From NCBI GenBank assembly GCA_934526015.1, contig CAKSZY010000003.1:124001-188000 (forward strand): a stretch of 64,000 bases of DNA, given 5' to 3'. The notes below the pieces were generated by a model. It was not told where the DNA came from and did no database searches. It saw nothing but the letters and a program-made list of their open reading frames with translations. The position numbers and the translations under genes are program-made. Shown here in pieces: positions 17,016 through 26,410 of the stretch; position 1 is the first letter of the stretch, and each line of letters opens with the position of its first letter. This stretch comes from an uncultured Dokdonella sp. (GTDB taxonomy: Bacteria; Pseudomonadota; Gammaproteobacteria; Xanthomonadales; Rhodanobacteraceae).

Positions 17016-18845
17016 TCAGGCCGCGCGCGAGGCGCGCTTGCGGTCGCTTTCGGTGAGGTTCTTCTTGCGCAGGCGGATCGCCTTCGGCGTGACCTCGACG
17101 AGTTCGTCGTCCTCGATGAACTCCAGCGCCTGTTCCAGCGACATGCGCACCGGCGGGGTGAGTTGCACGTTGTCGTCCTTGCCGGCGGCGCGGATGTTGG
17201 TCAGCTGCTTGGCGCGCAGGGCGTTGACGGTGAGGTCGTTGTCCTTGGCGTGGATGCCGACGAGCTGGCCCTCGTAGATCTCGTCGCCCTCGCCGACCAG
17301 CAGGCGGCCACGCTCCTGCAGGCCGACCAGCGCATAGGCCGGAGCCTGGCCCTGGCCATTGGAGATCATCACGCCGTTCGGACGCTTGGCGATCGCGCCC
17401 TCGGCCTTCGGGCCGTAGTGGTCGAACACGTGGAACAGCAGGCCGGTGCCGGCGGTGAGGGTGCGGAACTCGGTCTGGAATCCGATCAGGCCGCGCGCGG
17501 GAATGAGGTATTCGAGGCGCACGCGGCCGCGGCCATCCGGCTCCATGTTGCGCAGCTGGCCGCGGCGCATGCCGAGGCGCTCCATGACGCCGCCCTGGAA
17601 CGGCTCGTCCATGTCGACCACGAGCTGTTCGATCGGCTCGCTGGCCACGCCGTCGATGTCCTTGACGATGACCTCGGGACGCGAGACGGCGAGTTCGTAG
17701 CCCTCGCGGCGCATCGTTTCGATCAGCACCGAGAGATGCAGTTCGCCGCGGCCGGAGACCTTGAACTTGTCGGGGTCTTCGGTCTCCTCGACGCGCAGGG
17801 CGACGTTGTGCAGGGTCTCGCGCATGAGGCGGTCGCGCAGCTGGCGACTGGTCATGAACTTGCCGCCGCTGTGTTCCTTCTGGCCGGCGAACGGCGAGTT
17901 GTTGACCTGGAAGGTCATGCTGATGGTCGGCTCGTCGACGGTCAGCACCGGCAGCTGTTCCGGCACGTCGGGCGCGCAGATCGTGTCGGAGATGCCGAGT
18001 TCCTCGATGCCGGAGATGGCGATGATGTCGCCGGCCTGGGCTTCCGCCACCTCGAGACGCTCGAGTCCGAGGAAGCCGAGCACCTGCAGCACCTTGCCGC
18101 TGCGCTTCTTGCCGGCGCGGTCGATGATCGCCACCGGCATGTTCGAGCGGATCTTGCCGCGCTGGATGCGGCCGATGCCGATCAGGCCGACATAGCTGTT
18201 GTAGTCGAGCTGGCTGATGCGCATCTGGAAAGCGCCATCGGGATCGACCGGCGGCACCGGCGCGTACTGCATGATCGCCTCGTAGAGCGGCGTCATGTCG
18301 CCGCTGCGCACGTCGGGATCGAGGCCGGCGTAGCCGTGCAGGGCGGAGGCGTAGACGACCGGGAAGTCGAGCTGCTCGTTGGTCGCGCCGAGGCGGTCGA
18401 AGAGATCGAAGGTCTGGTCGAGCACCCAGCCCGGACGGGCGCCGGGGCGGTCCACCTTGTTGATCACGACGATCGGACGGAAGCCCATCTCGAACGCCTT
18501 CTGGGTGACGAAGCGCGTCTGCGGCATCGGTCCGTCCATGGCGTCGACGAGGATCAGCACGGTGTCCACCATCGACAGCACGCGCTCGACCTCGCCACCG
18601 AAGTCGGCGTGTCCCGGCGTGTCGACGATGTTGATGCGGTTGTCGCGCCAGGTGATCGCGGTGTTCTTGGAAAGGATGGTGATGCCGCGCTCCCTTTCCT
18701 GGTCATTCGAGTCCATCACCCGCTCGGCGAGAACGGTGCGTTCGCCGAACGTGCCCGACTGCTTGAGCAGGCAATCGACCAGGGTGGTCTTGCCGTGGTC
18801 GACGTGGGCGACGATGGCGATGTTGCGGAGTTTTTCGATGGACAT
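17016..18845 (-). CDS. typA: Translational GTPase TypA/BipA
   Basis: 609 residues, the normal length. Ribosome-associated GTPase of the EF-G/LepA superfamily that helps 50S assembly and stress or low-temperature growth. G1 is AHVDHGKTT (14-22), switch region [10 protein letters not shown]3 [10 protein letters not shown]4 [12 protein letters not shown]-Tu-like domain II, EF-G-like domains III and V ([31 protein letters not shown]) and the TypA-specific C-terminal domain ending [17 protein letters not shown] follow in order. The ATG at 18845 begins the usual [18 protein letters not shown]. The frame runs open far upstream, through the neighbouring FAD gene antisense to the actual frame, but that extension is low-complexity and not coding. 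Likely single-gene transcript from a promoter near 18921. Confidence 0.97.
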   Translation of the reverse strand: MSIEKLRNIAIVAHVDHGKTTLVDCLLKQSGTFGERTVLAERVMDSNDQERERGITILSKNTAITWRDNRINIVDTPGHADFGGEVERVLSMVDTVLILVDAMDGPMPQTRFVTQKAFEMGFRPIVVINKVDRPGARPGWVLDQTFDLFDRLGATNEQLDFPVVYASALHGYAGLDPDVRSGDMTPLYEAIMQYAPVPPVDPDGAFQMRISQLDYNSYVGLIGIGRIQRGKIRSNMPVAIIDRAGKKRSGKVLQVLGFLGLERLEVAEAQAGDIIAISGIEELGISDTICAPDVPEQLPVLTVDEPTISMTFQVNNSPFAGQKEHSGGKFMTSRQLRDRLMRETLHNVALRVEETEDPDKFKVSGRGELHLSVLIETMRREGYELAVSRPEVIVKDIDGVASEPIEQLVVDMDEPFQGGVMERLGMRRGQLRNMEPDGRGRVRLEYLIPARGLIGFQTEFRTLTAGTGLLFHVFDHYGPKAEGAIAKRPNGVMISNGQGQAPAYALVGLQERGRLLVGEGDEIYEGQLVGIHAKDNDLTVNALRAKQLTNIRAAGKDDNVQLTPPVRMSLEQALEFIEDDELVEVTPKAIRLRKKNLTESDRKRASRAA

Positions 18846-18920
18846 GCACGGCACCGTGGACGTCCGCAGGGACGCCGTTGCAGGGGGGAAGGACGGGGGC
18901 CGAAAAATCGGCAGCCGTGC

Positions 18921-18926
18921 ATTATG
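18921..18926 (-). promoter_or_regulatory. Candidate -10 box for typA
   Basis: CATAAT on the minus strand, about 75 bases before the typA start; the matching -35 region is weak (TGCAGC at a 17-base spacing). Confidence 0.4.
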
Positions 18927-19033
18927 CCGGAAAATGTTGCAGTGCTGCATTGCGCGCGGATGACGGCGGGCGGCCGGCATTCCGCGCCGACGCACCCGCT
19001 CCCCGGCCGGTTCGGCCCGGCCGCGGCGGCTGT

Positions 19034-20455
19034 TCAGCCGACCAGGGCGAGCGGGCTGCGCGCGACCGGTCCGTTCGCCGCGCTGCGCGGCGCCTCGCCG
19101 GCGACCAGGCCGTGGGCAATGCCGCGCGCCAGCTGGCGGATCTCGGCGAAGGCGGCGCACTCCCAGACGCTGCCCCGCATCAGCGCGCCGAGCACATGCA
19201 GGCGCGGATTGCGCTGGCCGCGGGCGTCGTGGAGGTGGCCGTCGCTGTCGCAGGCGAGGCCGAGGCCGACCGTGTCGGCGCGCACGAGGCCGTCGGCGAG
19301 CAGTTGCCGCACCAGTGGGTCGCGGGTGGTGGCGGCATCGAGGCGCGGGCCGGTGGCCTGGACGACGAGGTCGGCTTCGAGCTGGCGGCGCGCGCCGCTG
19401 CCGCGCTCGACGATGTCGATGCATAGCGGGCCGTCGCCGTCGACGCGTTCGATGCGGGCGGCGAGAATGTCGAGCCGGCCTTCCGCGCGCAGCGACTCGA
19501 TGAAGGTGGCGGTCGGCGTCGGCAGGCGGTGACGGGCGATTTCCCAGAACGAACGCAGATGACGCAGGAACCGCCGGCGTTCCGCTTCGGGCAGGGCTTG
19601 CCAGAGGCCGACCGTGGCCGGACGCAGGCCGTCGACGACGGCGCGCCAGTCGGCGCCTTCCTCGGCGGCCGCCTCGCGCAATGCCCGCGTCCAGCGGGCG
19701 ACGCGCGGTTCGGCGAGCAGGTCCTCGATCAGTTCGGCCTGGTGCTCGTACGGCTCGCCCGGCTCGGCCAGGTGGGCGCCGGGCAGGTGCCCATGGCGCG
19801 ACACCGCGGTGATCTGCGCCTCGGGCCAGTCGTGCACGGCTTCGAGGATGACGTCGACGGCGGTGAGGCCGGTGCCGATGACGACGATGCGCCGCGGCGC
19901 GGTGGCGCGCAGCGCCGGCTGCCAGGCATCGACCACGTGGTGGCCACTGTCGAGCGCGCGCGTGCCGACTTCGGGCAGCGCCGTCGGCGGCAGCGCGCCG
20001 AGCGCCAGCACGGCCTCGTCCACGCGCGTGCGGCTGCCGTCCTCGGCTTCCACGACGAATCCCTGCGCCGCCTCGCGCACGGCCACGGCGACGGTCGAGC
20101 GGATGTCGACGCGCTGGCCGCGTGCGCGGGCCGCCTCGACGAGCCCGGTCAGGGTGCGTTCGACGTAGTCGCCGAACCACGCACGCGGCAGGAAATCGGT
20201 CGGGCGGACGTTCGGCTCGCGGGCGGCGATGTCGCGGTAGAAGGCCCCGCCATCGTCGGCGAACAGGCCCATCGCGGCGGCGCGCACGTTGAGCACGTGG
20301 CGGCAGGAGGTGGTCGCGTAGGCGATGCCGCGGCCCTGCATGCAGTGGCCGGCGAACCAGTGGATGGCGAGCTGGCCGGCGCGCGGGTGGCGCAGGATCT
20401 CGCCGACCACCGCGGCTGCCGCGGCCCCGCCGCCGATGATGGCTACGTGTTTCAT
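19034..20455 (-). CDS. FAD/NAD(P)-binding oxidoreductase-like protein
   Basis: 473 residues. Rossmann FAD-binding motif at the N-terminus, HVAIIGGGAAAAAVVGEI, and a second dinucleotide site near the middle, RIVVIGTGLTAVDVILEAV. Family features of the FAD_NAD_binding (YdhS-like) group are visible: GRGIAYATTSCRHVLNVRA and DFLPRAWFGDYVE near the N-terminus, and ATGPRLD and WECAAFAEIRQLARGIA near the C-terminus. The substrate is unknown; relatives are annotated only as FAD/NAD(P)-binding proteins. It follows the cysteine-dioxygenase-like gene by 46 bases in the same direction, suggesting a two-gene operon acting on a thiol or sulfur compound (inference). Confidence 0.85.
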   Translation of the reverse strand: MKHVAIIGGGAAAAAVVGEILRHPRAGQLAIHWFAGHCMQGRGIAYATTSCRHVLNVRAAAMGLFADDGGAFYRDIAAREPNVRPTDFLPRAWFGDYVERTLTGLVEAARARGQRVDIRSTVAVAVREAAQGFVVEAEDGSRTRVDEAVLALGALPPTALPEVGTRALDSGHHVVDAWQPALRATAPRRIVVIGTGLTAVDVILEAVHDWPEAQITAVSRHGHLPGAHLAEPGEPYEHQAELIEDLLAEPRVARWTRALREAAAEEGADWRAVVDGLRPATVGLWQALPEAERRRFLRHLRSFWEIARHRLPTPTATFIESLRAEGRLDILAARIERVDGDGPLCIDIVERGSGARRQLEADLVVQATGPRLDAATTRDPLVRQLLADGLVRADTVGLGLACDSDGHLHDARGQRNPRLHVLGALMRGSVWECAAFAEIRQLARGIAHGLVAGEAPRSAANGPVARSPLALVG

Positions 20456-20501
20456 CTTCGTCTCCGGTTCAGGCGGCCGGCCCGGGGCCAGCCGTCCGCG
20501 A

Positions 20502-21101
20502 TCAGATCAGCACCGCGTCGAGGCCGGCACGTCGCCGCGTTGCCGTGGCGAGGCCGCAGGTGTCGGTATGGAAGGCCGAGTACGCGTCGAGCTCGCCGCC
20601 GTAGACATGCAGTGACAGGGCCGGGCGCCGCGCCGACAGGTTGCGGCAGGCGTGCACGTAATCGGCAGCGGTGAACGAGATGGCGTCGCCGATGCCGAGG
20701 ATCCGCGTGCGCTCGTGGTCGAGGCGCGTCGCGCCGCTCGATTCGTCCTTGCGGAACTCCTCGATCGCCAGCGCGCCTTCCAGCACCAGCTCGATTCCCC
20801 ACAAGCCGTCGTGGTCGTGCAGCGGCGTGCGATGGCCCGGCGGCCAGGCGATCAGCAGGGCGGTGCAGCCGTTGCCGGCATCGCGGGCGATCCGATGGCG
20901 GCGTTGCTGCGGCGCGCCGCCTGCGCGGGCGAGCAGGGCGGCTTCGGGACAGCCGGCCAGCCAGGGCAGCGAGGCGAGGCGGTCGCGCAGGGTTTCGATG
21001 TCGGCGGTTCCCGCTTCGGCCGGCAGCGCGCGCAGGCGCTCGCGGACGGTGCGGATCCACGGGCCGTCGGCGGCGAACGGGTTGTCCTGGAAGTCTGCCA
21101 T
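20502..21101 (-). CDS. Cysteine dioxygenase-like cupin
   Basis: 199 residues from ATG 21101; a GTG three bases upstream is an alternative, and the AGGGG site serves either. Cupin-fold thiol dioxygenase family: iron ligands appear as the two His of TPLHDHDGLWGIELVLEG and the His of ADYVHACRN, matching the 3-His site of bacterial cysteine dioxygenases. The usual reaction is oxidation of cysteine (or another thiol such as mercaptopropionate) to the sulfinic acid with O2 in the cytoplasm. The N-terminal 90 residues are a helical region normal for the family. Paired with the FAD-binding gene downstream; which thiol is used cannot be told from sequence. Confidence 0.85.
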   Translation of the reverse strand: MADFQDNPFAADGPWIRTVRERLRALPAEAGTADIETLRDRLASLPWLAGCPEAALLARAGGAPQQRRHRIARDAGNGCTALLIAWPPGHRTPLHDHDGLWGIELVLEGALAIEEFRKDESSGATRLDHERTRILGIGDAISFTAADYVHACRNLSARRPALSLHVYGGELDAYSAFHTDTCGLATATRRRAGLDAVLI

Positions 21102-21312
21102 CACGCCCCTGCGGGTTCTTGCCGGGTCGAAATCAGAGCATGGCGGATGTTAGGACGACGCTAAGAAGCGATCAGCAACCCGGCAACGGGGCGCATCCGC
21201 CCGCGCCCGGCCTTGCCGGCCGGTGCGTCCTGCGGCGCCACGCCACGCGGCCGAGGTTCCGGCCCGGGCGGCAATCGGCTAGGCTGCGCGCCCCTTCCGA
21301 GGAAGCGCAGCC

Positions 21313-21819
21313 ATGACCCTCAAAGCCACGATCGCCACCTCGCGCGGTCCGATCCACCTCAACCTGTTTGCCGACCAGACTCCGCTCACCGTGGCGAACT
21401 TCGTGAACCTGGCCCGGCGCGGCTACTACGACGGCCTCAACTTCCATCGCGTGATCCCGGATTTCATGATCCAGGGCGGCTGCCCGACCGGCAGCGGAAC
21501 CGGCGGTCCCGGCTACCGCTTCAACGACGAGATCGTGCCGGCCCTCAAGCACAACCGTTCCGGCATCCTGTCGATGGCCAATGCCGGGCCCGGCACCAAT
21601 GGCAGCCAGTTCTTCATCACCCATGTGGCGACCCCGTGGCTCGACGGCAAGCACACCGTGTTCGGTGCGGTCGACGGTCCCGAGGACCAGAAGGTCGTCG
21701 ATGCGATCCGCGGCGGCGACACCATCGAGTCGGTGAAGATCGAGGGCGACACCACGGCGCTGTTCGCAACCGCCGCGGCGCACCTGGAGAAGTGGAACGC
21801 GGTGCTCGACGCGCGCTGA
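21313..21819 (+). CDS. ppiB: Cytoplasmic peptidyl-prolyl isomerase, cyclophilin type
   Basis: 168 residues, no signal peptide, so the cytoplasmic PpiB-type cyclophilin that isomerises Xaa-Pro bonds during folding. The active-site blocks are intact: [21 protein letters not shown] (Arg and Phe), [18 protein letters not shown] and [23 protein letters not shown]-like sequence lies just before ATG 21313. It is monocistronic and convergent with the GlsB-type gene; the gap contains a long nested inverted repeat that can serve as terminator. A periplasmic cyclophilin is encoded at 45046-45666. Confidence 0.95.
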   Translation: MTLKATIATSRGPIHLNLFADQTPLTVANFVNLARRGYYDGLNFHRVIPDFMIQGGCPTGSGTGGPGYRFNDEIVPALKHNRSGILSMANAGPGTNGSQFFITHVATPWLDGKHTVFGAVDGPEDQKVVDAIRGGDTIESVKIEGDTTALFATAAAHLEKWNAVLDAR

Positions 21820-21859
21820 CTGCGCGGAAAGCGGAAGATTGAAACAAAGCGGGAAGATT

Positions 21860-22045
21860 GAAACACGGAGCACACGGAGGAAAAGCGAATCGCTTGGGCT
21901 TTTCCTTCGCGCCCTTCATGTCCTTCGTGTTTCAGTCTTTCGTTCCACCCCGTCGAAGACGGACGGCCGAAACACGAAGGACACGAAGGACAATCACGGC
22001 GATTGAACGGCTTTCTCTCCGTGTGCTCCGTGTGCTCCGTGTTTC
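21860..22045. repeat. Nested inverted repeat, CACGGAG/CACGAAGG family, copy 1
   Basis: Outer arms 21860-21879 and 22026-22045 are perfect 20-bp inverted repeats built from CACGGAG units; the right arm carries one extra unit. Inside them, 21921-21933 and 21969-21981 are perfect 13-bp inverted arms built on CCTTCGTGTTTC. The element fills the gap between convergent ppiB and the GlsB-type gene. A second copy with the same layout is at 40161-40384. Likely a dispersed non-coding element that also acts as a bidirectional terminator. Confidence 0.85.
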
Positions 22046-22070
22046 ATGCGTCAGCTTTTGATGCAGATCC

Positions 22071-22328
22071 TCAGCGCTTCTTGGTGACGAGGCCGTAGAG
22101 GATCAGCAGGACGATCGCGCCGATGACCGAGGCGATGAAGCCGGCGGCCTGGCCGACCTGGTACCAGCCGAGCGCCTGGCCGGCATAGGTGGCGACGAAC
22201 GAGCCGGCGATGCCGAGCAGGATGGTGACGATGATGCCGCCGGGATCCTTGCCGGGCTTGAGGAACTTGGCCACGATGCCGACCAGCAGGCCGATGATGA
22301 TGGTCATGATGATGCCGCGTTCGCCCAT
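22071..22328 (-). CDS. GlsB/YeaQ/YmgE family stress-response membrane protein
   Basis: 85 residues with a perfect GGAGG site nine bases before ATG 22328. Small inner-membrane protein with three hydrophobic segments: MTIIIGLLVGIVAKFL, IIVTILLGIAGSFVATYAG and AGFIASVIGAIVLLILYGL. Gly-rich helices and the KFLKPGKDPGG loop match the transglycosylase-associated (GlsB/YeaQ) family, which is induced by envelope or acid stress in other bacteria; its molecular activity is unknown. It stands alone, convergent with ppiB and divergent from the aminotransferase gene. Confidence 0.93.
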   Translation of the reverse strand: MGERGIIMTIIIGLLVGIVAKFLKPGKDPGGIIVTILLGIAGSFVATYAGQALGWYQVGQAAGFIASVIGAIVLLILYGLVTKKR

Positions 22329-22478
22329 GGGAACCTCCGGAAGTTGAGGGGAGCCGGAACCGGACGGCCCGGCGCGCGGCAAGCATACGCTCTCGGCGCG
22401 ACGCGCCACATGGTGCGGCGATGCTCTGGAACAGATCGTCACCTTCGCTGGTTGCGCTGCAGCATGAAGCGGCGCGCA

Positions 22479-22487
22479 TGCTAGAAT
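22479..22487 (+). promoter_or_regulatory. Extended -10 promoter for aminotransferase operon
   Basis: TG-C-TAGAAT, an extended -10 element, about 48 bases before the aminotransferase ATG; no good -35 is seen. Confidence 0.4.
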
Positions 22488-22534
22488 CCGCCGGTTTCCG
22501 TACCGCGAACACCGCTTCCTGCACGAGGTTTCCC

Positions 22535-23731
22535 ATGCCGAATCTTGCTGCGCGCATGAGCCGCGCCAAGCCGAGCGCGATCATGCTGGTGGCCGAGAAG
22601 GCCAAGCAGCTCAAGGCCGCCGGGCGCGACATCATCAGCTTCTCGATCGGCGTGCCGAACTTCCTGCCGGGGCCGCACGTCTACGAGGCGGCGCGCAAGG
22701 CGCTTGACCACGACAGCGGCCAGTACGGCTCCAACCGCGGGCCCGACGCCCTCCTCGATGCCTTCCTGCAGCACCTCGAAGGCAGCGGCCTGTCCGGTTA
22801 CACGCGGCGCAACCTGGCGACCGGCATCGGCGCCAAGCACATGCTCTACAACCTCGGTGAAGCACTGCTCGATCCGGGTGATGTCATCGTCTTCCCGACG
22901 CCGTACTGGACGACCTATCTCGACATCGCCGAGATCCTCGAGGCCGAGGTGCGCGCGCTGCCTTGCCCGTCCTCGCAGAACTACAAGCTGACTCCGGCCC
23001 AGCTCGACGCCGCCCTGCCGGGCGCCAAGGTGTTCCTGTTCAACAATCCGTCGAACCCGACCGGCATGGTCTACACGCGCGAGGAGATCGCCGCGCTGGC
23101 CGACGTGCTGGTGCGGCATCCGGATGTCTGGATCATCTGCGACGACATCTACAACCGCATGGTGTTCGACGGCATCGGTTACCACAATTTCGTCAATGCG
23201 CGCGCGGAACTGCGCGAGCGCGTGATCCAGGTCGACTCGCTGTCGAAGACCTACGGCATGCCGGGGTGGCGGGTCGGCTTCATCGCCGGGCCCGAATTCG
23301 TTGCGCAGGCCATGGTGACGTTGAACTCCAACCACATCACCAGCATGCCCGAAGTGGTCAATGCCGCGGCGATCGCCGCGTTGTCGGGACCGCAGGACGT
23401 GCCCGAGCAGAAGAATGCCGAGTTCTCGGCCAAGCGCGACCAGGTCCTCGCCGCGCTCGACGCGATCCCCGGCGTGGTGTGCCCGCGTCCGCAGGGCGCG
23501 TTCTATGCGTTCCCGGACATCTCCTGCGCATTCGGCAAGTCGCACGCCGGCAAGCGCATCGACAGCGACGTCGCCTTCTGCGATGCCCTGCTCGAAGCCA
23601 AGGGCGTGGCCTGCGTGCCGGGCAGTGCCTTCGGCGAGCCGCGCGCGCTGCGCATTTCCTACACCTGTCCGACCGCCCAGCTCGCGCCGGGCCTCGCCCG
23701 CATCCAGGAATTCTTCGCCGAACTCGCATGA
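22535..23731 (+). CDS. Pyridoxal-phosphate aminotransferase (aspartate aminotransferase-like, class I)
   Basis: 398 residues from ATG 22535 (GAGG upstream). Fold-type I PLP enzyme: [30 protein letters not shown] with the PLP-contacting Asp and Tyr, the Schiff-base lysine in [17 protein letters not shown], and the substrate-carboxylate arginine in [10 protein letters not shown]. This pattern fits the subgroup annotated as aspartate (pyridoxal phosphate-dependent) aminotransferase in proteobacteria, interconverting aspartate/2-oxoglutarate and oxaloacetate/glutamate; exact amino-acid preference cannot be fixed from sequence. Its stop overlaps the start of a thioredoxin-like lipoprotein gene (ATGA), and malate dehydrogenase follows, linking the run to C4-acid metabolism. 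Confidence 0.92.
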   Translation: MPNLAARMSRAKPSAIMLVAEKAKQLKAAGRDIISFSIGVPNFLPGPHVYEAARKALDHDSGQYGSNRGPDALLDAFLQHLEGSGLSGYTRRNLATGIGAKHMLYNLGEALLDPGDVIVFPTPYWTTYLDIAEILEAEVRALPCPSSQNYKLTPAQLDAALPGAKVFLFNNPSNPTGMVYTREEIAALADVLVRHPDVWIICDDIYNRMVFDGIGYHNFVNARAELRERVIQVDSLSKTYGMPGWRVGFIAGPEFVAQAMVTLNSNHITSMPEVVNAAAIAALSGPQDVPEQKNAEFSAKRDQVLAALDAIPGVVCPRPQGAFYAFPDISCAFGKSHAGKRIDSDVAFCDALLEAKGVACVPGSAFGEPRALRISYTCPTAQLAPGLARIQEFFAELA

Positions 23732-24093
23732 TCCAGGTCCGACGCCAGGCGCGGTTCCTGCTGGCCGCCATCGCTCTGGCGCTGCTCGCCGCCTGCGCCG
23801 GCGATGTCGACCACCTGGCCGTGCGCGAACAGGTCGGCGATGCGCGCGTGGTGTTGCTGTCGACCGAGTGGTGCGGCTACTGCCGCCGGCTGCGCGGCGA
23901 CCTTGCCGGCTGGGGCGTGGCCTATGCCGAGTTCGATGTCGAGCACACCGACGAGGGACGCAGCGCCTATCACCTGGTCGGCGGGCGCGGCGTGCCGATC
24001 CTGCTGGTCGGCGACCAGGTCGTGCACGGTTACGCGCCGCAGCGCGCACGAGAACTGATTTCCGCGTCCGGCCTCGCCGCCGCGTCCGACTGA
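23728..24093 (+). CDS. Thioredoxin/glutaredoxin-fold lipoprotein
   Basis: 121 residues; ATG overlaps the aminotransferase stop (ATGA). The N-terminus is a lipoprotein signal ([14 protein letters not shown], acylated Cys23). A thioredoxin-like domain follows: [15 protein letters not shown] with redox pair Cys49/Cys52, and the cis-Pro motif [11 protein letters not shown]. Spacing and the ARELIS end resemble glutaredoxin-like proteins, but the membrane anchor places it on the periplasmic side, suggesting a thiol-disulfide role there. The substrate is unknown. Coupled translation with a cytosolic aminotransferase is probably positional rather than functional. Confidence 0.85.
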   Translation: MIQVRRQARFLLAAIALALLAACAGDVDHLAVREQVGDARVVLLSTEWCGYCRRLRGDLAGWGVAYAEFDVEHTDEGRSAYHLVGGRGVPILLVGDQVVHGYAPQRARELISASGLAAASD

Positions 24094-24134
24094 AACCGCT
24101 CCTTCCTCCACCGCCTTCCCGCGAGGTCGATACG

Positions 24135-25121
24135 ATGAAAGCTCCCGTCCGAGTTGCCGTCACCGGTGCCGCCGGCCAGATCGGTTACGCCCTGCTGTTC
24201 CGCATCGCCGCCGGCGACATGCTCGGCCCCGACCAGCCGGTGATCCTGCATCTGCTCGAGATCACCCCGGCCCTGCCGGCGTTGAACGGCGTGGTCATGG
24301 AACTCAACGATTGTGCGTTCCCGACCCTGCACGGCGTGGTCGCCACCGACGACGTCAACGTCGCCTTCAAGGACGTCGACTACGCCCTGCTGGTCGGCGC
24401 GCGCCCGCGCGGCCCCGGCATGGAGCGCAAGGACCTGCTCGAGGCCAACGGCGCGATCTTCGCCCCGCAGGGCAAGGCCCTCAACGATCACGCGAAGCGC
24501 GACGTGCGCGTGCTGGTGGTCGGCAATCCGGCCAACACCAATGCGCTGATTGCCCAGCAGAATGCCCCGGACCTCGATCCGGGCCGCTTCACCGCGATGG
24601 TCCGCCTCGACCACAACCGCGCGATCAGCCAGCTCGCCGAGAAGACCGGCGCACTCAACACCGACATCGCCCGCGTCACCATCTGGGGCAACCACAGCTC
24701 GACCCAGTATCCGGACATCCATTCGACCACGGTCAAGGGCAAGGCGGCGCTGTCGCTGGTCGACCAGGCCTGGTACGAGAGCGACTTCATTCCCACCGTG
24801 CAGCAGCGCGGCGCGGCGATCATCAAGGCGCGCGGCGCATCCTCGGCGGCGTCGGCGGCATCGGCGGCGATCGACCACATGCGCGACTGGACGCTCGGCA
24901 CCGCGGCCGGCGACTGGGTGTCGATGGCAGTGCCCTCGGACGGTTCCTACGGCGTCGCCCCGGGCGTGATCTTCGGCTACCCGGTGACCGTCGAGGATGG
25001 CCGCTACACGATCGTGCAGGGCCTCGCGCTCAACGACTTCTCCACCGCACGCATCGCCGCGACCGACAACGAGCTGCGCGAGGAACGCGCCGCCGTCGAG
25101 CACCTGTTCGCGAAGAAGTGA
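24135..25121 (+). CDS. mdh: Malate dehydrogenase
   Basis: 328 residues, normal for the cytosolic-type NAD-dependent malate dehydrogenase of many proteobacteria. Oxidises malate to oxaloacetate in the TCA cycle. NAD-binding loop [14 protein letters not shown] at the N-terminus, adenine-site acidic residue in HLLEI, the substrate-binding loop [34 protein letters not shown], and catalytic His in [14 protein letters not shown] 24135 follows a GCGAGG site. It lies 41 bases after the thioredoxin-like gene and may be part of the same transcript; a strong hairpin ends it. Confidence 0.97.
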   Translation: MKAPVRVAVTGAAGQIGYALLFRIAAGDMLGPDQPVILHLLEITPALPALNGVVMELNDCAFPTLHGVVATDDVNVAFKDVDYALLVGARPRGPGMERKDLLEANGAIFAPQGKALNDHAKRDVRVLVVGNPANTNALIAQQNAPDLDPGRFTAMVRLDHNRAISQLAEKTGALNTDIARVTIWGNHSSTQYPDIHSTTVKGKAALSLVDQAWYESDFIPTVQQRGAAIIKARGASSAASAASAAIDHMRDWTLGTAAGDWVSMAVPSDGSYGVAPGVIFGYPVTVEDGRYTIVQGLALNDFSTARIAATDNELREERAAVEHLFAKK

Positions 25122-25128
25122 TCCGCGC

Positions 25129-25161
25129 CCGGCGGTGATGCGGATGGCGCATCACCGCCGG
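25129..25161. terminator. Bidirectional hairpin between mdh and Lnb-like gene
   Basis: Arms 25129-25142 and 25148-25161 form a 14-bp stem with a five-base loop between the two convergent stop codons. Confidence 0.65.
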
Positions 25162-25180
25162 CGGGCCGCGGCGGCGGCAT

Positions 25181-26410
25181 TCAGTCCGCGGGTGCGGGGT
25201 GCGCCGCGTGCAGGAGGATCCAGGCCAGGGCGGCGTGCACGGGCAGCAGCAGCAGGATCCACGGCAGGTTTGCCTGCGGGAACCACGGCAGGATCTTCAC
25301 GAACAGGGCGAGGCCGGCGAGCACGGCGATCAGGGTGGCGAGCGCGCGCACGGTTTTCACCCCGATCCACGGCTCGCGCCGCGCCCGCCACCAGGCCGGC
25401 ACCAGCAGCAGGCACAGCGGGTTGAACAGCAGCAGGTTCTCGTTGGCCCAGGCCGGCCGGTGCTCGGTGCCGAACCAGAGCAAGAGCAGCAGCACGCCGG
25501 CAACGCCGCAGACCACGGACACGCCGGTGGCGAGCGTGGCGAATGCACGCCGCGCGGCCCCGCTGTGCCGGCGCGAGGCGAGGGCCAGCAGCACGGCGGC
25601 CAGGGCGACTCCGGCGATGAAGAACGGCCAGCGCAGGTCCGGCGGCAAGGCCGGTGGATCGGCCAGGCGCGCCGGCGCAATCACGCGTTCGGCGACCACC
25701 AGCGGCAGGGTGCTGCCGTCCGCCGCCGGCACGGTGACCTCGCGCAGGTGGTCCATCAGCTGCATCGGGATGAAGCTGTCCTGCCAGAACGACAGGCGCT
25801 GGTCCGCGTACGGGCCGAGGCCCGCATCGAGCAGGGCCATCAGCCACGGTTGCGGGCTGGTCAGTGCGCCGGTCAGCATGCGATAGGTGTAGCCGCGCGA
25901 GGGCGCGGCGAACTGCGCGGCAAGGACGCCGCCGAGCGCCGCGTCGAGGGCGTCGCGCACGCGCGTCGAACAGTTCGAGGTGTAGTACTCGTAGCGGTAG
26001 CGCGCGTTCGCCGGCTCGACGTTCCATTCGAGGAAGTGCTGCAGCGCGCGCGCCTGGCCGGCATCGAGGCGCAGCTGCTGCTCGACCACCGAGCGTCCCT
26101 GGCTGCGGTACCAGGCGATGTCGTCCGCGGCATCGGCCGCCATGGCCTGGTAGGTCATGTGCCCGCGGGCGAAGTTGACGAGGAAGTCCTCCTCGTCGAA
26201 GTCGAACATGCCGTAGTTGTAGCTGGTCGCGCGGCCGCTGACCGGGTCGCGGATGACGATGGCGTTGTGGCCGAAGCGCTCCCAGTAGGTCTCGCCGGGG
26301 CCGAAGGTGAGCAGGCTGACTTCGGGGGCCGGCGTTTCGGCGGGCAGTGGCCCGGCACAGGCCATTGCACAGGCGGCCAGCAACCCGGCCAGCCACGGCC
26401 GCAGGCTCAC
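25181..26410 (-). CDS. Lnb N-terminal periplasmic domain (DUF4105) membrane protein
   Basis: 409 residues. GTG 26410 overlaps the corC stop (GTGA). A signal peptide (MACAGPLPAE) leads into a periplasmic DUF4105 domain: FGPGETYWERFGHNAIVIRD with His48, NYGMFDF, and YYTSNCSTRVRDAL with a conserved Cys. DUF4105 is the domain later named from Enterococcus Lnb, the lipoprotein intramolecular transacylase; the His and Cys are the presumed active-site residues. About five transmembrane segments follow from residue 255 (WPFFIAGVALAAVLLAL through LPWILLLLPVHAALAWILL). The role in a diderm is unproven, but its coupling to corC, the place often held by lnt, is suggestive. Confidence 0.82.
   Translation of the reverse strand: MSLRPWLAGLLAACAMACAGPLPAETPAPEVSLLTFGPGETYWERFGHNAIVIRDPVSGRATSYNYGMFDFDEEDFLVNFARGHMTYQAMAADAADDIAWYRSQGRSVVEQQLRLDAGQARALQHFLEWNVEPANARYRYEYYTSNCSTRVRDALDAALGGVLAAQFAAPSRGYTYRMLTGALTSPQPWLMALLDAGLGPYADQRLSFWQDSFIPMQLMDHLREVTVPAADGSTLPLVVAERVIAPARLADPPALPPDLRWPFFIAGVALAAVLLALASRRHSGAARRAFATLATGVSVVCGVAGVLLLLLWFGTEHRPAWANENLLLFNPLCLLLVPAWWRARREPWIGVKTVRALATLIAVLAGLALFVKILPWFPQANLPWILLLLPVHAALAWILLHAAHPAPAD

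Noticed and set aside
18846..20180. Upstream extension of the typA frame
   Set aside because: Arg/Pro/Ala-rich and overlaps the FAD-binding gene in another frame; TypA begins at the usual [18 protein letters not shown].
21860..22045. Short repeated CACGGAG units considered as a CRISPR array
   Set aside because: Units are inverted rather than regularly spaced direct repeats with unique spacers, and no cas genes are near.
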